Shown: positions 21,606 to 32,478 of the stretch, piece by piece
How the letters are laid out: each line of letters begins with the position of its first letter
How positions within the stretch are numbered: position 1 is the first letter of the stretch
NCBI RefSeq assembly: GCF_000518785.1
Contig: NZ_JAEG01000017.1
Location: forward strand, 1-64,000
Origin: Paenirhizobium selenitireducens ATCC BAA-1503
GTDB lineage: Bacteria; Pseudomonadota; Alphaproteobacteria; Rhizobiales; Rhizobiaceae
Length of the DNA stretch: 64,000 bases
Reading direction: 5' to 3'
Made by a program: the position numbers and the translations under genes
Notes under the pieces: model-generated
What the model was told of the DNA's origin: nothing
Databases searched by the model: none
Seen by the model: only the letters and a program-made list of their open reading frames with translations

Positions 21606-22847
21606 TCAACTCCGGTAATCGCCGTTGATTGCCACATATTCCTTGGTGAGGTCGCAGGTCCAGACCGTCGCCTTGCCATCGCCGAGGCCGATGTCGACGC
21701 GAACCGGAATGTCCTGGCGCTGCATCACGGCGGTCGTCGCCGCCTCGGAATAGGCCGGGTCGCGCTCGCCGTTGACAGCCACGCGGATATCGCCGAACCA
21801 GATTGCCAGACGGTCGCGGTCGGCCATTTCGCCGGACTTGCCGACCGCCATGACGATGCGGCCCCAATTGGCGTCTTCGCCGGCAACCGCCGTCTTGACC
21901 AGCGGCGAATTGGCGATAGACAGCGCGATCTTCTTGGCGGCGAGATCGCTCTCGGCACCGGTCACCGTGATCTCGACCATCTTGCGGGCGCCCTCGCCGT
22001 CGCGGACCACTTGCAGCGCCAGGTCCTTGAGCAGGTCGTTGAGCGCCAGGCGGAAGCCCGAGAGCGCCGGATCGTCGGCCGTCTCGATCGTCTTCTGGCC
22101 GTCGGCGCCGGCTGCGCCGGTGGCAAACAGCAGAAGCGTGTCGGAGGTCGAGGTATCGCTGTCGACGGTGATGGAATTGAAGGTCGGATCGACGCCGGCC
22201 GAAAGCAGGCCCTGCAGCGCGGGGGCGGCAATATCGGCGTCGGTGACGACGAAGGAGAGCATGGTCGCCATGTCGGGGGCGATCATGCCCGCGCCCTTGG
22301 CGATGCCGTTGATCGTCACCTTGACGCCGCCGATCTCGGTCGTACGCGTCGCCACCTTCGGATAGGTGTCGGTGGTCATGATCGCCTTTGCCGCTTCCAG
22401 CCAGAAGTCGCCGGTGGCGCCGGCCGCCATGTCGCCCAGCACGCCGGAAAACTTGGTGGCGTCGAGCGGTTCGCCGATCACGCCGGTGGAGGCCAGGTAG
22501 ATTTCGTTCTCGCCGCAGCCGAGCGCGGCCGCCGCCGACTTCGCCGTCAGCTCGGTCGCCGTCTTGCCCTTGAGGCCGGTGAATGCGTTGGCATTGCCGG
22601 AATTGACGACGACGCCGCGCGCCACGCCATTGGCAAGGTTCGAGCGGCAGAAATCGACCGGCGCCGAGGGGCACTTCGACTTGGTGAACACGCCGGCGAC
22701 CGTCGCCGGACGGTCAAACGCCATCAGCAGCACGTCGGTGCGGTTCTTGTACTTGATGCCGGCGGCGGCGGTCGCCATACGGACGCCGCGAATGGACGGC
22801 ATGTCCGGGTAGGACGTGGGAGCAAGGGGAGAAACGGTTGCGGACAT
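21606..22847 (-). CDS. argJ: Bifunctional glutamate N-acetyltransferase / amino-acid acetyltransferase
   Basis: ArgJ recycles the acetyl group in arginine synthesis. The protein is 413 residues, the normal length, when started at [10 protein letters not shown]. The autoproteolytic Thr is in the motif [14 protein letters not shown] near residue 190, where the alpha and beta chains separate at the A-T bond. The C-terminus has [18 protein letters not shown]. Genes downstream are a GNAT and mutT; a hairpin separates it from the upstream PPIase. Confidence 0.96.
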   Translation of the reverse strand: MSATVSPLAPTSYPDMPSIRGVRMATAAAGIKYKNRTDVLLMAFDRPATVAGVFTKSKCPSAPVDFCRSNLANGVARGVVVNSGNANAFTGLKGKTATELTAKSAAAALGCGENEIYLASTGVIGEPLDATKFSGVLGDMAAGATGDFWLEAAKAIMTTDTYPKVATRTTEIGGVKVTINGIAKGAGMIAPDMATMLSFVVTDADIAAPALQGLLSAGVDPTFNSITVDSDTSTSDTLLLFATGAAGADGQKTIETADDPALSGFRLALNDLLKDLALQVVRDGEGARKMVEITVTGAESDLAAKKIALSIANSPLVKTAVAGEDANWGRIVMAVGKSGEMADRDRLAIWFGDIRVAVNGERDPAYSEAATTAVMQRQDIPVRVDIGLGDGKATVWTCDLTKEYVAINGDYRS

Positions 22848-22868
22848 GTTCTCTGCCTGGAATGAGAG

Positions 22869-22892
22869 GACCCGCAAAAGCGCGGGTCCGCG
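22869..22892 (-). terminator. Hairpin between the PPIase gene and argJ
   Basis: The stem GGACCCGC / GCGGGTCC has a six-base loop and lies just after the PPIase stop. There is no run of U, only TCTCATTCC, so it may be a weak terminator or an mRNA stability element that lets some transcription pass into argJ. Confidence 0.45.
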
Positions 22893-22914
22893 TTTCAATC
22901 GGAGGTGCCGCGGA

Positions 22915-23760
22915 TTACTGCTGCGGCTTGTTCACGTCCTCGTAGCCCTTGCGCAGGGCCTCGTCGAGGATCTCGACGGTCTGGTCGGCCTTGGCCTTCT
23001 CGATGATGGCGAGATACTTGTCGCGCATCACCAGCTGGCGGACCTGCTGGGCAACCGTCTCATAGGCCGGCGGAGCGGCATCGCGCTTGTCCTCGACCTT
23101 GATGACGTGGAAGCCGAACTGGGTCTTGACCGGGGTCTTGGAGTAGGTGCCCTTCTCCATGGCGAAGGCCACTTCCTCGAATTCCGGAACCATGCGGCCC
23201 TTGGTGAAGTAGCCGAGATCGCCGCCTTCCGACTTGTTCGGATCGGTCGACTTGGCCTTGGCCAGCTCGATGAAATCCTTGCCGGCGTCGAGATCGGCGA
23301 TGATCGCCTTGGCCTCTTCCTCGGTCTTCACCAGGATGTGGCGGGCGCTGACTTCGACCTGCTTCGGCAGCGCGGCGATTTCCTTGTCGTAGCGTGCCTT
23401 GACCTCGTCTTCGGTGACGGCGTCGACGACGTGCTTCTTGAAGTAGATGTTGTGCAGCTCGCGGTCGGCGATGAACTGCATGCGCTTCTTGAACTCGGCA
23501 TCGTCCTTCAGGCCTTCGCCATCGGCATTGCCGGCGAGCAGCTTGACGTCGATTGCGCCGGACAGCGCGGCAATCTTCTTCTGCTCGTCCGGAAGCTGGG
23601 CGAGCTGCGGATCGAGATTGGCGATCGCCAGATCGAGTTCGGACTGGGTAATCTCCAGCTTGCCGACCTTGGCGACGACGGCGTCCTCGGCGGAAGCCTG
23701 ATTCTGGAGCCCGATGAACGCCACACAAGCGACGAGGGCGATTTTATGAAGACGAAGCAT
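22915..23760 (-). CDS. Parvulin-type peptidylprolyl isomerase, exported
   Basis: This 281-residue periplasmic folding catalyst has a signal peptide ([17 protein letters not shown]), a SurA/PrsA-like N-terminal chaperone helix bundle and a parvulin rotamase domain (about 135-230): [22 protein letters not shown], and [13 protein letters not shown]. It is divergent from secA, whose start lies 242 bases away; both serve protein export, though the pairing may be chance. Confidence 0.93.
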   Translation of the reverse strand: MLRLHKIALVACVAFIGLQNQASAEDAVVAKVGKLEITQSELDLAIANLDPQLAQLPDEQKKIAALSGAIDVKLLAGNADGEGLKDDAEFKKRMQFIADRELHNIYFKKHVVDAVTEDEVKARYDKEIAALPKQVEVSARHILVKTEEEAKAIIADLDAGKDFIELAKAKSTDPNKSEGGDLGYFTKGRMVPEFEEVAFAMEKGTYSKTPVKTQFGFHVIKVEDKRDAAPPAYETVAQQVRQLVMRDKYLAIIEKAKADQTVEILDEALRKGYEDVNKPQQ

Positions 23761-24002
23761 AAGAAACCTTTCGGAAGATGAACCGTTTCAAGACCGTTCG
23801 AATCGGGCGAAAAATTGTCAAACGCGCGCCAGGGCAGGCTTTTCCGGCCACCCTGTGGCGTTGACATCATTCGACCCCCCTCTTATCTGTCACGCAACCG
23901 CGCGTCCAGAGCCGTTTCCCGCTGCTCTGCGCCTAAACGCCGAATTTCGGCGGTCGGCAGGGACACGCTACGAATATGACGAAGGTCAGAAAGGACCATC
24001 GA

Positions 24003-26720
24003 ATGGTCAGTCTTGGTGGGCTCGCCCGCAAACTCTTCGGATCGGCCAACGAACGCCGCGTTCGCTCCTATCAGCCGAAGGTCGCCGCAATCAACGCTCT
24101 CGAAGAGAGCATGAAGGCGCTGTCCGACGAGGCTCTCGCCGGCAAGACGCAGGAGTTCCGCAAGATGCTGGCCGACGGCAAGTCGGTCGAAGACCTGCTC
24201 GTGCCGGCCTTTGCCGTTGCCCGCGAAGCCGCGCACCGCGCGCTCGGCATGCGGCCCTTCGACGTGCAGCTGGTCGGCGCCATGATCCTCAACGACAACT
24301 GCATCGCCGAGATGAAGACGGGTGAAGGCAAGACGCTGGTGGCAACGCTTGCCGTCTACCTGAACGCGCTCGCCGGCAAGGGCGTGCATGTCGTTACCGT
24401 CAACGACTACCTCGCCAAGCGCGACTCGATGACGATGGGCAAGCTCTACAGCTTCCTCGGCCTCACCACCGGCGTCATCGTCCACGGCATCACCGACGAG
24501 GAACGCCGCGCGGCCTATGCCTGCGACATCACCTACGCCACCAACAACGAACTCGGCTTCGACTATCTGCGCGACAACATGAAGTACGAGCGCGGCCAGA
24601 TGGTGCAGCGCGGACACAATTACGCGATCGTCGACGAAGTGGACTCGATCCTGGTCGACGAAGCGCGCACGCCGCTGATCATTTCCGGTCCGCTGGACGA
24701 CCGCTCCGATCTCTACACCACGATCGACGCCTTCATCCCGCTTCTGTCGGAGGAAGACTACGAAATCGACGAGAAGCAGCGTTCGGCCAACTTCTCGGAA
24801 GTCGGCACCGAAAAGCTCGAGAACCTGCTGCGCGAGGCGAACCTCCTGAAGGGCGTCTCGCTCTACGACGTCGAGAACGTGGCGATCGTCCACCACATCA
24901 ACAACGCGCTGAAGGCCCACAAGCTGTTCTCGCGTGACAAGGACTACATCGTCCGCAACAACGAAATCGTCATCATCGACGAGTTCACCGGCCGCATGAT
25001 GCCGGGACGACGTTATTCCGAAGGCCAGCACCAGGCGCTCGAAGCCAAGGAAAAGGTGCAGATCCAGCCGGAAAACCAGACGCTGGCCTCGATCACCTTC
25101 CAGAACTATTTCCGCATGTACGGCAAGCTCGCCGGCATGACCGGCACGGCCTCGACCGAAGCGGAAGAATTCCAGAACATCTACGGGCTCGACGTCATCG
25201 AGGTTCCGACCAACCTGCCGATCCAGCGTATCGACGAGGACGACGAGGTCTACCGGACGGCGGAAGAGAAGTTCAAGGCGATCATCGAGGAGATCAAGGA
25301 CGCCCATAGCCGCAACCAGCCGGTTCTGGTCGGGACCACCTCGATCGAAAAGTCCGAACTGCTCGCCGCCATGCTGAAGCAGTCCGGCTTCGATAATTTC
25401 GCCGTGCTCAACGCCCGCTATCACGAACAGGAAGCCTACATCGTTTCCCAGGCCGGCGTTCCGGGCGCAGTGACGATCGCCACCAACATGGCCGGCCGAG
25501 GCACCGACATCCAGCTCGGCGGCAATCTCGACATGCGCCTCGAGCGCGAGCTCGAAGGCATGGAGCCGGGCCCCGAGCGCGACGCCAAGATCGCCGCCGC
25601 CCGCGCCGAAGTGGCCGAGCTCAAGGCCAAGGCGCTCGCCGCCGGCGGCCTCTACGTGATCGCCACCGAACGCCACGAGAGCCGGCGCATCGACAACCAG
25701 CTGCGCGGCCGTTCCGGCCGTCAGGGTGACCCGGGCCGCTCCAAGTTCTACCTGTCGCTGCAGGACGACCTGATGCGGATCTTCGGTTCCGACCGCATGG
25801 ACTCGATGCTGCAGAAGCTCGGCCTGAAGGACGGCGAGGCGATCGTCCATCCGTGGATCAACAAGGCGCTGGAACGCGCCCAGAAGAAGGTCGAAGCCCG
25901 CAACTTCGACATCCGCAAGAACCTCCTGAAGTATGACGACGTGCTGAACGACCAGCGCAAGGTCATCTTCGAGCAGCGCATCGAGCTGATGGATGCGACC
26001 GACGTATCCGGCACGATCGAGGACATGCGCCACGAGGTCATCGAGACCATGGTGCGCACCCATATCCCCGAGCGCGCCTATGTCGAGCAGTGGGACGTGG
26101 CCGGCCTCAAGCAGCAGGTCGCCATAACCCTCAACCTCGACCTGCCGATCGACGCCTGGGCCGAAGAGGAAGGCATTGCCGAAGACGACATGGTCGCCCG
26201 GATCACCGAAGCGGCCGACAAGGCGATGGCCGACAAGGCCGAGCGTTTCGGCGACGAGATCATGGCCTATGTCGAGCGCTCCGTCGTGCTGCAGACCATC
26301 GACAACCTGTGGCGCGAGCACATCGTCAACCTCGACCACCTGCGCTCGGTCGTCGGCTTCCGCGGCTATGCCCAGCGCGACCCGCTGCAGGAATACAAGG
26401 CCGAGGCCTTCGAACTGTTCCAGGCGCTGCTCGCCAATCTGCGCGACGCCGTGACCACGCAAATGATGCGCGTCGAACTGGTGCGCGAGGCGCCGCCGGC
26501 CCCGGCCGTGCCGGAAATGGAAGGCCATCACGTCGACGCCACCACCGGCGAAGACGACTTCGGCGAAGGCTCGGCCTTTGCCGCGCTTCCCTTCGTCGCG
26601 CCGGAAAATCGCGACCCGAACGATCCCTCGACCTGGGGTCGGGTCGGCCGCAACGACGCCTGCCCCTGCGGCTCGGGCAAGAAGTACAAGCACTGCCACG
26701 GCGCCTACGAAACCGCCTGA
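24003..26720 (+). CDS. secA: Preprotein translocase ATPase SecA
   Basis: SecA drives export through SecYEG. The 905-residue protein has the N-terminal Walker A MKTGEGKT near residue 105, the DEAD-like Walker [14 protein letters not shown], the preprotein cross-linking domain, and the second motor domain with [14 protein letters not shown]. The C-terminal SEC-C zinc motif [14 protein letters not shown] is complete. The start MVSLGGLAR at 24003 has AGGA seven bases upstream; the longer reading from 23976 is less likely. It ends at a strong terminator. Confidence 0.97.
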   Translation: MVSLGGLARKLFGSANERRVRSYQPKVAAINALEESMKALSDEALAGKTQEFRKMLADGKSVEDLLVPAFAVAREAAHRALGMRPFDVQLVGAMILNDNCIAEMKTGEGKTLVATLAVYLNALAGKGVHVVTVNDYLAKRDSMTMGKLYSFLGLTTGVIVHGITDEERRAAYACDITYATNNELGFDYLRDNMKYERGQMVQRGHNYAIVDEVDSILVDEARTPLIISGPLDDRSDLYTTIDAFIPLLSEEDYEIDEKQRSANFSEVGTEKLENLLREANLLKGVSLYDVENVAIVHHINNALKAHKLFSRDKDYIVRNNEIVIIDEFTGRMMPGRRYSEGQHQALEAKEKVQIQPENQTLASITFQNYFRMYGKLAGMTGTASTEAEEFQNIYGLDVIEVPTNLPIQRIDEDDEVYRTAEEKFKAIIEEIKDAHSRNQPVLVGTTSIEKSELLAAMLKQSGFDNFAVLNARYHEQEAYIVSQAGVPGAVTIATNMAGRGTDIQLGGNLDMRLERELEGMEPGPERDAKIAAARAEVAELKAKALAAGGLYVIATERHESRRIDNQLRGRSGRQGDPGRSKFYLSLQDDLMRIFGSDRMDSMLQKLGLKDGEAIVHPWINKALERAQKKVEARNFDIRKNLLKYDDVLNDQRKVIFEQRIELMDATDVSGTIEDMRHEVIETMVRTHIPERAYVEQWDVAGLKQQVAITLNLDLPIDAWAEEEGIAEDDMVARITEAADKAMADKAERFGDEIMAYVERSVVLQTIDNLWREHIVNLDHLRSVVGFRGYAQRDPLQEYKAEAFELFQALLANLRDAVTTQMMRVELVREAPPAPAVPEMEGHHVDATTGEDDFGEGSAFAALPFVAPENRDPNDPSTWGRVGRNDACPCGSGKKYKHCHGAYETA

Positions 26721-26752
26721 CCGTCGGGCATTCTCGGCAATCAACCCAGAAA

Positions 26753-26777
26753 AGGCGACCTCCCGGTCGCCTTTTTT
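26753..26777 (+). terminator. Rho-independent terminator of secA
   Basis: The stem AGGCGACC / GGTCGCCT about a four-base loop is followed by six T. It lies 33 bases after the secA stop. Confidence 0.9.
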
Positions 26778-26885
26778 CTTCGATGGCCTCGCCGGCGGAC
26801 AGGCCGGCGGAACCGTTTCTTAACCGTGATCTGACAAGGTCGCTGCTGTTGTAATTGCGTCACCAGCGGGCCCTTGTTGTCGATC

Positions 26886-28289
26886 ATGGCGGTCATCCAC
26901 ACAGCGGAGAAGATACTGCCGTCCGGCCTCCACCCGGCATTGCACAAGCTCGTCGCAGCCCTGGCCAGCAAGGACGAGACGGCGCGCGCCCAGCGCATGG
27001 CGCTGATCGCCTTTGCCATCCGCATCGTCTCCGCCGCCATCGCCTTTGTCTCCCAGATCGTCCAGGCCCGGCTGATGGGCGAGTTCGAATACGGCATCTT
27101 CGTCTTCGTCTGGGTGCTGGTCGTGCTGTTCGGCAACCTGTCGTGCCTCGGATTCCACACCGCCGTCATCCGCTTCCTGCCGCAATACGACGCCCGCGAC
27201 GAACGCGACGAGATCCGCGGACTGACGATGACGGCGCGGGTCTTCGCCATCAGTTCGGCCAGCACGCTCGCCCTGATCGGCTTCCTCGTCCTGCATTTCT
27301 TCGGCGAAGCGATCCAGGCCTATTACATGGTTCCCCTGTTCCTCGGCCTGCTGGCCCTGCCGATGATCGCGCTGGGCGACGTGCTCGATGGCACGGCGCG
27401 GGCCAACAGCTGGCCGGTGGCGGCGCTGAGCCCGACCTATATCGTGCGCCCGCTGCTGATCCTCGGTTTCATGCTCGCCGCCGTCGCCTTCGGCGCGCCG
27501 CAGACCGCGACGACGGCGATGCAGGCGGCGCTGGCCGCAACCTATGTGACGAGTCTGGGCCAGTTCCTGACGATCGACCGCAGGCTGCAGGAACGCTTCG
27601 TCGCCGGACCGCGCAAGATCGATTTCCTCGCCTGGTTCAAGGTGGCGATCCCGATCTTCCTGATCGAGGGTTTTGGCTTCCTCCTCACCAATTCCGACGT
27701 CGTCGTGGTCGGGCTCTATCTCGAGCCGGACCAGGTGGCGATCTATTTCGCCGCCGCCAAGACCATGGCGCTGGTGCAGTTCGTCTTCTTCGCCGTCAAG
27801 GCCGCCGCCGCACCGCGTTTCTCGGCGATGATGGCCGACGACGACCTGCGTCCGCTCGCTGTCTTTGCCGGCACCACCGCCCGGTGGAGCTTCTGGCCGT
27901 CGCTGATGGTCGGCCTGGCCGTGTTGCTGGCCGGCAATCTTCTGCTGTCGCTGTTCGGCAATGCGTTTACCGCCGGCTACTGGCTGATGGCGATCCTGTT
28001 TGCCGGCAGCCTGTCGAAGGCGCTGGTCGGCCCGGGCGAAGTGCTGCTCACCATGGCCGGCAAACAGCAGCTGTGCGTGGCGGTCTATGTCGTGGCCCTC
28101 ACCGCGAATATCGGTCTCAACATCACGCTGATCCCGCTCTACGGCCTGACCGGTGCGGCAACCGCCACCGCCGCCGCGATGATGATCGAGGCGATCCTGC
28201 TGCATGTCGCGGTGCGTTCGTCGCTCGGCATCGTGCTCTTTGCCTTCGCCGACCCGCTGGCGATCCTGAACAAGACGAGGATGTCCTGA
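26886..28289 (+). CDS. Polysaccharide flippase-like membrane protein (Wzx/MATE type)
   Basis: This 467-residue protein has about 12-14 hydrophobic segments, starting with a helix near residues 30-55 (LIAFAIRIVSAAIAFVSQI) and the ARLMGEFEYGIFVFVW block typical of the lipopolysaccharide/oligosaccharide flippase family. It probably moves a lipid-linked sugar across the inner membrane. The ATG at 26886 is preferred; a TTG at 26874 is in frame. It is followed by a CelD/BcsL-type acyltransferase gene three bases later, so the pair may serve one exopolysaccharide. Confidence 0.87.
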   Translation: MAVIHTAEKILPSGLHPALHKLVAALASKDETARAQRMALIAFAIRIVSAAIAFVSQIVQARLMGEFEYGIFVFVWVLVVLFGNLSCLGFHTAVIRFLPQYDARDERDEIRGLTMTARVFAISSASTLALIGFLVLHFFGEAIQAYYMVPLFLGLLALPMIALGDVLDGTARANSWPVAALSPTYIVRPLLILGFMLAAVAFGAPQTATTAMQAALAATYVTSLGQFLTIDRRLQERFVAGPRKIDFLAWFKVAIPIFLIEGFGFLLTNSDVVVVGLYLEPDQVAIYFAAAKTMALVQFVFFAVKAAAAPRFSAMMADDDLRPLAVFAGTTARWSFWPSLMVGLAVLLAGNLLLSLFGNAFTAGYWLMAILFAGSLSKALVGPGEVLLTMAGKQQLCVAVYVVALTANIGLNITLIPLYGLTGAATATAAAMMIEAILLHVAVRSSLGIVLFAFADPLAILNKTRMS

Positions 28290-28291
28290 TC

Positions 28292-29569
28292 ATGGGAGAA
28301 CCACCGATCTACAACGAGAGCATGAACAGCAGCGCCAACCGCCTGGTCGGCAGCCTTGCAAGCGAGACGGAAGGCCGGCCCGCCGCCGACATCCGCCTCG
28401 ACGTCGGCCGTCCCGGCCGGCAGCTCAGCCTTTATCCGGGCCGGGTCGGCTACGACCTGCAGGAGGAGCTCGACTTCCTCACCTACCGGGTGATGGAGGC
28501 GAACGTCTTCTTCGCGCCGCGTTTCCTCGCTCCCGCCATGCCGCGTCTCGACGACCGGCAGATCCGCTTCGCCGTCATCCGCGACGAGGATGCGCGCCGC
28601 AGCCGGGTGCGGCTGATGATGCCGTTCTCTGTCGAAAAGCCCGGCTTCTCCGTCGGCCCGTCGATCCTGCGCGTCTGGTCCAATCCGTTCGGGCCCCTCG
28701 GGACCCCACTGGTCGACGCGGAGGGCGCGGCCGAAACCATCGACAACATGCTGGAAGCGCTGGCCCGCCCGGACGCCAAGCTGCCCGGCATCCTCGTCCT
28801 GCCCGACTTGAGGCTCAACGGCCGCTTCACCCAGCTGATCAAGGCCGTGGCGATCGGCCGCGACCTGCCGCTGACGATCACCAATACCTTCGACCGGCCG
28901 ATGCTTGAGAGCCAGGAGGACGGCGACACCTATCTCAAGACGACGATCTCGAAGAACCACCTGCGCGACATGCGCCGGCAGTTCCGCCTGCTGGGGGAAC
29001 AGGGGCGCGTAAGCTACAATGTCGCCCGCCAGCCGGAGGAGATCCGCCGGCGCATGGAAGAGTTCCTGGCGCTGGAAGCGAGCGGCTGGAAGGGGCGCAA
29101 GCGCTCCGCCATGGTCATGGACCGTTTCCGCGCCGCCTTTGCCCGCGAGGCGATCACCAATCTGGCCGAAGTGGACGCCGTGCGCATCCACACGCTCGAC
29201 CTGGACGGCCGGGCGATCGCCTCGATGGTCGTCTTCATCATGGCCGGCGAGGCCTATACGTGGAAGACCGCCTATGACGAGCGCTATGCCCGCTTTTCGC
29301 CCGGCAAGCTTCTGCTCGCCGACCTCACCGACTGGCATCTCGACGACCCGAACATCGAGCGCACCGACAGCTGCGCCGTGCCGGACCATCCGATCATGAG
29401 CCGCTTCTGGAAGGAGCGCGAGGAGATGGGAACGCTGCTGATCGGCTTGAGACCCAATGCCGACCGCGACATGCGCCAGGCCGCAACCCAGTTGCACATG
29501 TACCGCAACACCCGCAACCTCGCCCGCATCCTGCGCGACAAGATCCTGTCGCGCCGGTTCAACGACTGA
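28292..29569 (+). CDS. GNAT-like acyltransferase, CelD/BcsL type
   Basis: This 425-residue protein contains the domain of the cellulose biosynthesis acetyltransferase group (Acetyltransf_6). The core block is MEEFLALEASGWKGRKRSA near residue 255, followed by VRIHTLDLDGRAIASMVVF and YTWKTAYDERYARFSPG. It is probably cytoplasmic and modifies a sugar or lipid precursor. The start at 28292 comes directly after the flippase stop. No glycosyltransferases or synthase genes are present nearby, so the polymer served is unknown. Confidence 0.8.
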   Translation: MGEPPIYNESMNSSANRLVGSLASETEGRPAADIRLDVGRPGRQLSLYPGRVGYDLQEELDFLTYRVMEANVFFAPRFLAPAMPRLDDRQIRFAVIRDEDARRSRVRLMMPFSVEKPGFSVGPSILRVWSNPFGPLGTPLVDAEGAAETIDNMLEALARPDAKLPGILVLPDLRLNGRFTQLIKAVAIGRDLPLTITNTFDRPMLESQEDGDTYLKTTISKNHLRDMRRQFRLLGEQGRVSYNVARQPEEIRRRMEEFLALEASGWKGRKRSAMVMDRFRAAFAREAITNLAEVDAVRIHTLDLDGRAIASMVVFIMAGEAYTWKTAYDERYARFSPGKLLLADLTDWHLDDPNIERTDSCAVPDHPIMSRFWKEREEMGTLLIGLRPNADRDMRQAATQLHMYRNTRNLARILRDKILSRRFND

Positions 29570-29587
29570 GGCGACCGCCCTTGAGGA

Positions 29588-31225
29588 TCATTCGGCGGCG
29601 ATGGCCGGTTCGCGGTCGCGCAGCAGCCGGCGGATGACCTTGCCGCTGGTGGTGAGCGGCATCTCGGCGATGAACTCCACCTCGCGCGGATATTCGTGCA
29701 TGGACAGCCGCTGCTTCACCCAGTTGCTGATTTCGACGGCGAGCGCCGGCGTCGGCAGATAGCCGTCGGCGACGACGACGAAAGCCTTGACGATTTCGGT
29801 GCGCAGCGGATCGGGCTTGCCGATCGCGGCCGCCAGCCTGACCGCCGGATGGCCGACCAGACAGTCCTCGATCTCGGCCGGGCCGATGCGGTAACCCGAC
29901 GAGGTGATGACGTCGTCGTCGCGGCCGAAGAACTCGACATAACCCTCGGCATCCTGGCGCCCGAGGTCGCCGGTCTTCATCCAGTCGCCGACGAATTTTC
30001 GCGCGGTCGCCGGCTCGTCGTTCCAGTAGCCGAGGAACATCACCGGATCGGGCGTGGCGATCGCCACCTGGCCGGTGACGCCGGCCGGCACTTCACGGCC
30101 TTCGTCGTCGATGATCGCTACGCGATGGCCCGGTACGGCGCGGCCGATCGCCCCGCCCCTGGTGACGCCCAGATGGGCGGCGGAGCCGAGGACGAAATTG
30201 CATTCGGTCTGGCCGTAGAACTCGTTGGGCACGATGCCGAGCGTCGCCTTCACCCATTCATAGGTCTCGCGACCGAGCGATTCCCCGGCCGAGCCGATGC
30301 TGCGGAGCACGAGGTCGTATTTCTCCAGCGGCCGCTCGACCGACTTCAAGAGGCGCAGCGCGGTCGGCGGGATGAAGGCGTTCTTCACCTTCATCTCGGC
30401 CATGATGCGGAAGGCCATGTCAGGATCGAACTTCTGCGCCGGCGAGGAGACCACCGGCACACCGAGCATCAGCGCCGGAAGGAGCGCGTTGAGAAGCCCG
30501 CCCGCCCAGGCCCAGTCGGATGGCGTCCAGACCTTGTCGCCGGGCTTGGGCAGGAAATCATGCACCATCTGGAAGCCGGGAATGTGGCCCGGCAGAACCC
30601 GGTGGCCATGCAGCGCGCCCTTGGGCGGACCGGTGGTGCCCGAGGTGAAGATCATCAGCGCCGGCGTGTCCGGGCCCGTCTCGGCGACCTCGAAGACGGA
30701 GGGGTGGGCCTCGACGAGAGACGCGAAGGAATGCACGGCGCCGGGCGCGGCCCCGGTCGAGATCACGTGTTCGAGGGCCGGCAGGCGCGGACGGATTTCC
30801 TCCAGGCGCGAAAGACCGAAATCATTGGTGACGACGGCGCGGGCGCCGGCGGCGGAAAGCCGGTATTCCAAGGCCTCGACGCCAAACAGCAGCGCCAGCG
30901 GCAAGGCGATGGCCCCCATCTTGTAGATCGCCACATGGGCAATCACCGTCTCGAACGATTGCGGCAGGAGAAGCGCCACCCGGTCGCCGCGGGCGATGCC
31001 GAGCGCGGTCAGCGCATGGGCGAAGGCCGCCGATTTTGCCGAGAGTTGACCATAGGTCATCGACAGGTGCCGGCCGTCGGCCGAGAAATGCTCGAGGCAG
31101 ACGCGGTCGGCATGCTGCACCGCCCAATCGTCGCTGACGGCACGGCCGATGTTGAAATCCGGCGGAATCTGCCACGAAAATCCGCTATAGATGGCTTCGT
31201 ACGAACCTAATTCGGGCAGAAACAT
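29588..31225 (-). CDS. AMP-binding acyl-CoA synthetase
   Basis: This 545-residue adenylate-forming enzyme activates a carboxylic acid as acyl-AMP, then the CoA thioester. It shows the P-loop-like signature MIFTSGTTGPPKGALHGH near residue 190, the YGQTECN motif near 340, the hinge region KTGDLGRQDAEGYVEFFGR, GYRIGPAEIED, and the C-terminal catalytic lysine in PLTTSGKVIRR. The overall look is that of acetyl- or medium-chain acyl-CoA synthetases. It converges on the acyltransferase gene upstream. Confidence 0.93.
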   Translation of the reverse strand: MFLPELGSYEAIYSGFSWQIPPDFNIGRAVSDDWAVQHADRVCLEHFSADGRHLSMTYGQLSAKSAAFAHALTALGIARGDRVALLLPQSFETVIAHVAIYKMGAIALPLALLFGVEALEYRLSAAGARAVVTNDFGLSRLEEIRPRLPALEHVISTGAAPGAVHSFASLVEAHPSVFEVAETGPDTPALMIFTSGTTGPPKGALHGHRVLPGHIPGFQMVHDFLPKPGDKVWTPSDWAWAGGLLNALLPALMLGVPVVSSPAQKFDPDMAFRIMAEMKVKNAFIPPTALRLLKSVERPLEKYDLVLRSIGSAGESLGRETYEWVKATLGIVPNEFYGQTECNFVLGSAAHLGVTRGGAIGRAVPGHRVAIIDDEGREVPAGVTGQVAIATPDPVMFLGYWNDEPATARKFVGDWMKTGDLGRQDAEGYVEFFGRDDDVITSSGYRIGPAEIEDCLVGHPAVRLAAAIGKPDPLRTEIVKAFVVVADGYLPTPALAVEISNWVKQRLSMHEYPREVEFIAEMPLTTSGKVIRRLLRDREPAIAAE

Positions 31226-31421
31226 GCCGATTTCCCGCTAAATGACGAAGATTCTAGGTATCATTCCTTTCGCACATGCACAATGGACGTGAACGTGACC
31301 TGCCATCGCATCGGCTGGACAGTTTTTCCGGCCGCGTGCTAACGTCGTTTGGCGGGATATGCGGTAGGCGAAACAGCCGTCGCCGTCACCCCCGCCATAT
31401 TCGAAATCGCATCCGACGAGC

Positions 31422-31892
31422 ATGGAACGGGCAGAGATCATGACCAAAACGCCGACCGGCAAGAGCGTTCGACTGGCCCAGCCCGTCAAGCAGGTGACCA
31501 TGGATGCGGGTCTTGTGCCGCAGAAGGCCGGACGCAAGCCAAGGCAGCCATCCGCCGAGGCGGATCCGACCAAGACCACGGTCAACATCTTCGCCCCCGT
31601 CCACCCTTCGGTGGCGGCGACGCGGCAGAAGATGAAGCAGCAGGCGGCCAAGACCGCAGCGGTCAGGCTCGGCGCGGCGATCGACGCCGGAGCGCTGCCG
31701 GCAGCGGAGGCCAAACATCTCTTGCTCGCGCGCATCGTCAAGAGCTTAGGCTCGGCCGAGGCGGCGGAAAAGTGGTATCGCAGCCACCGCTTAAGCGAAC
31801 TCGGCGGCCGAACCCCGGCGCAGATGGTGCGCGCCGGCGAACTGAAGACTCTGCTCGAACACCTCGGCAAGGCGGCCGCGGCGAAGGCCTGA
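31422..31892 (+). CDS. Hypothetical protein with ParS/MbcA-like C-terminus
   Basis: This protein of up to 156 residues has a basic, disordered-looking N-terminus (1-60) and a helical rest. The C-terminal stretch LGSAEAAEKWYRSHRLSELGGRTPAQMVRAGEL resembles the toxin-binding domain of Xre/MbcA/ParS antitoxins (DUF2384), where a W-x-R/S and the GGRTP turn are typical. No RES-type toxin gene lies next to it. A second start at 31440 (MTKTPTG) is possible. The family link is by eye and tentative. Confidence 0.7.
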   Translation: MERAEIMTKTPTGKSVRLAQPVKQVTMDAGLVPQKAGRKPRQPSAEADPTKTTVNIFAPVHPSVAATRQKMKQQAAKTAAVRLGAAIDAGALPAAEAKHLLLARIVKSLGSAEAAEKWYRSHRLSELGGRTPAQMVRAGELKTLLEHLGKAAAAKA

Positions 31893-31951
31893 GGCGACCG
31901 ATCCCGGCGGGACCGGGATCATTCGCCCCTCACCCGCACGGCCTGCGGCTG

Positions 31952-32359
31952 TCACGCCGCATCGAGCCGACCCTTGATATAGCGATATTCCTGCGTGATG
32001 CCGCCGAAGCCATAGGCTGCGGCCGAAACCTCGTGGACATGGACATAGCTCTCGGCATGCACGCCCCCTAAGGCTTCCCCCATGGCCGAAAACACCGCCG
32101 CCATGTAGTCGGCCAGTTCGCCCTTGGTGTTGGTGCCGTCGACCACCTTGATGTCGAGAAAGAAGCTCTCGACGCCTTGCGCGGCGAGCGACGGCCCGCC
32201 CGCGAACCAGTGGCTGGGATCGATATGGGAAATTGCGACCGCCGTCACCGTGGGATCCTTGCGCAAATGCTGACGGCTCAGCTCGGTGATCTTTCCGGCG
32301 ATCCGGGCCGAGCGATCGGCGTTGGGAGCGGTAGAGACGGCAATGTTGATGATCGGCAT
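31952..32359 (-). CDS. Tautomerase superfamily protein
   Basis: This 135-residue protein starts MPIINIAVS, so the catalytic Pro is at position 2 of the translated product and would be exposed after Met removal, as in 4-oxalocrotonate tautomerase relatives. Length and HVHEVSAAAYGFGG point to the longer two-motif MIF/CHMI-type group. It is divergent from the LysR gene with about 119 bases between them, suggesting control by that regulator. Confidence 0.85.
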   Translation of the reverse strand: MPIINIAVSTAPNADRSARIAGKITELSRQHLRKDPTVTAVAISHIDPSHWFAGGPSLAAQGVESFFLDIKVVDGTNTKGELADYMAAVFSAMGEALGGVHAESYVHVHEVSAAAYGFGGITQEYRYIKGRLDAA

Positions 32360-32478
32360 AGTTCTTATCCTCTCTTGTCGGTGGCAGGGGCCAGCGGTCT
32401 GGCAAGCCAAGGAATGACAGAAGAGACGGATCGAAAAAATCGAATTGTTCTTTATTCACGTTTCGATAATATCGAAAC

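Noticed and set aside
21598..22674. N-terminal extension of the GNAT gene through argJ
   Set aside because: The extended part is low-complexity arginine-rich shadow of argJ; the real start lies after the argJ stop.
23883..26744. Minus-strand frame of 953 codons opposite secA
   Set aside because: Shadow frame; secA is unmistakable on the plus strand.
26855..28291. Extension of the acyltransferase frame back through the flippase gene
   Set aside because: The extension is R/P-rich shadow; the ATG at 28292 right after the flippase stop is the natural start.
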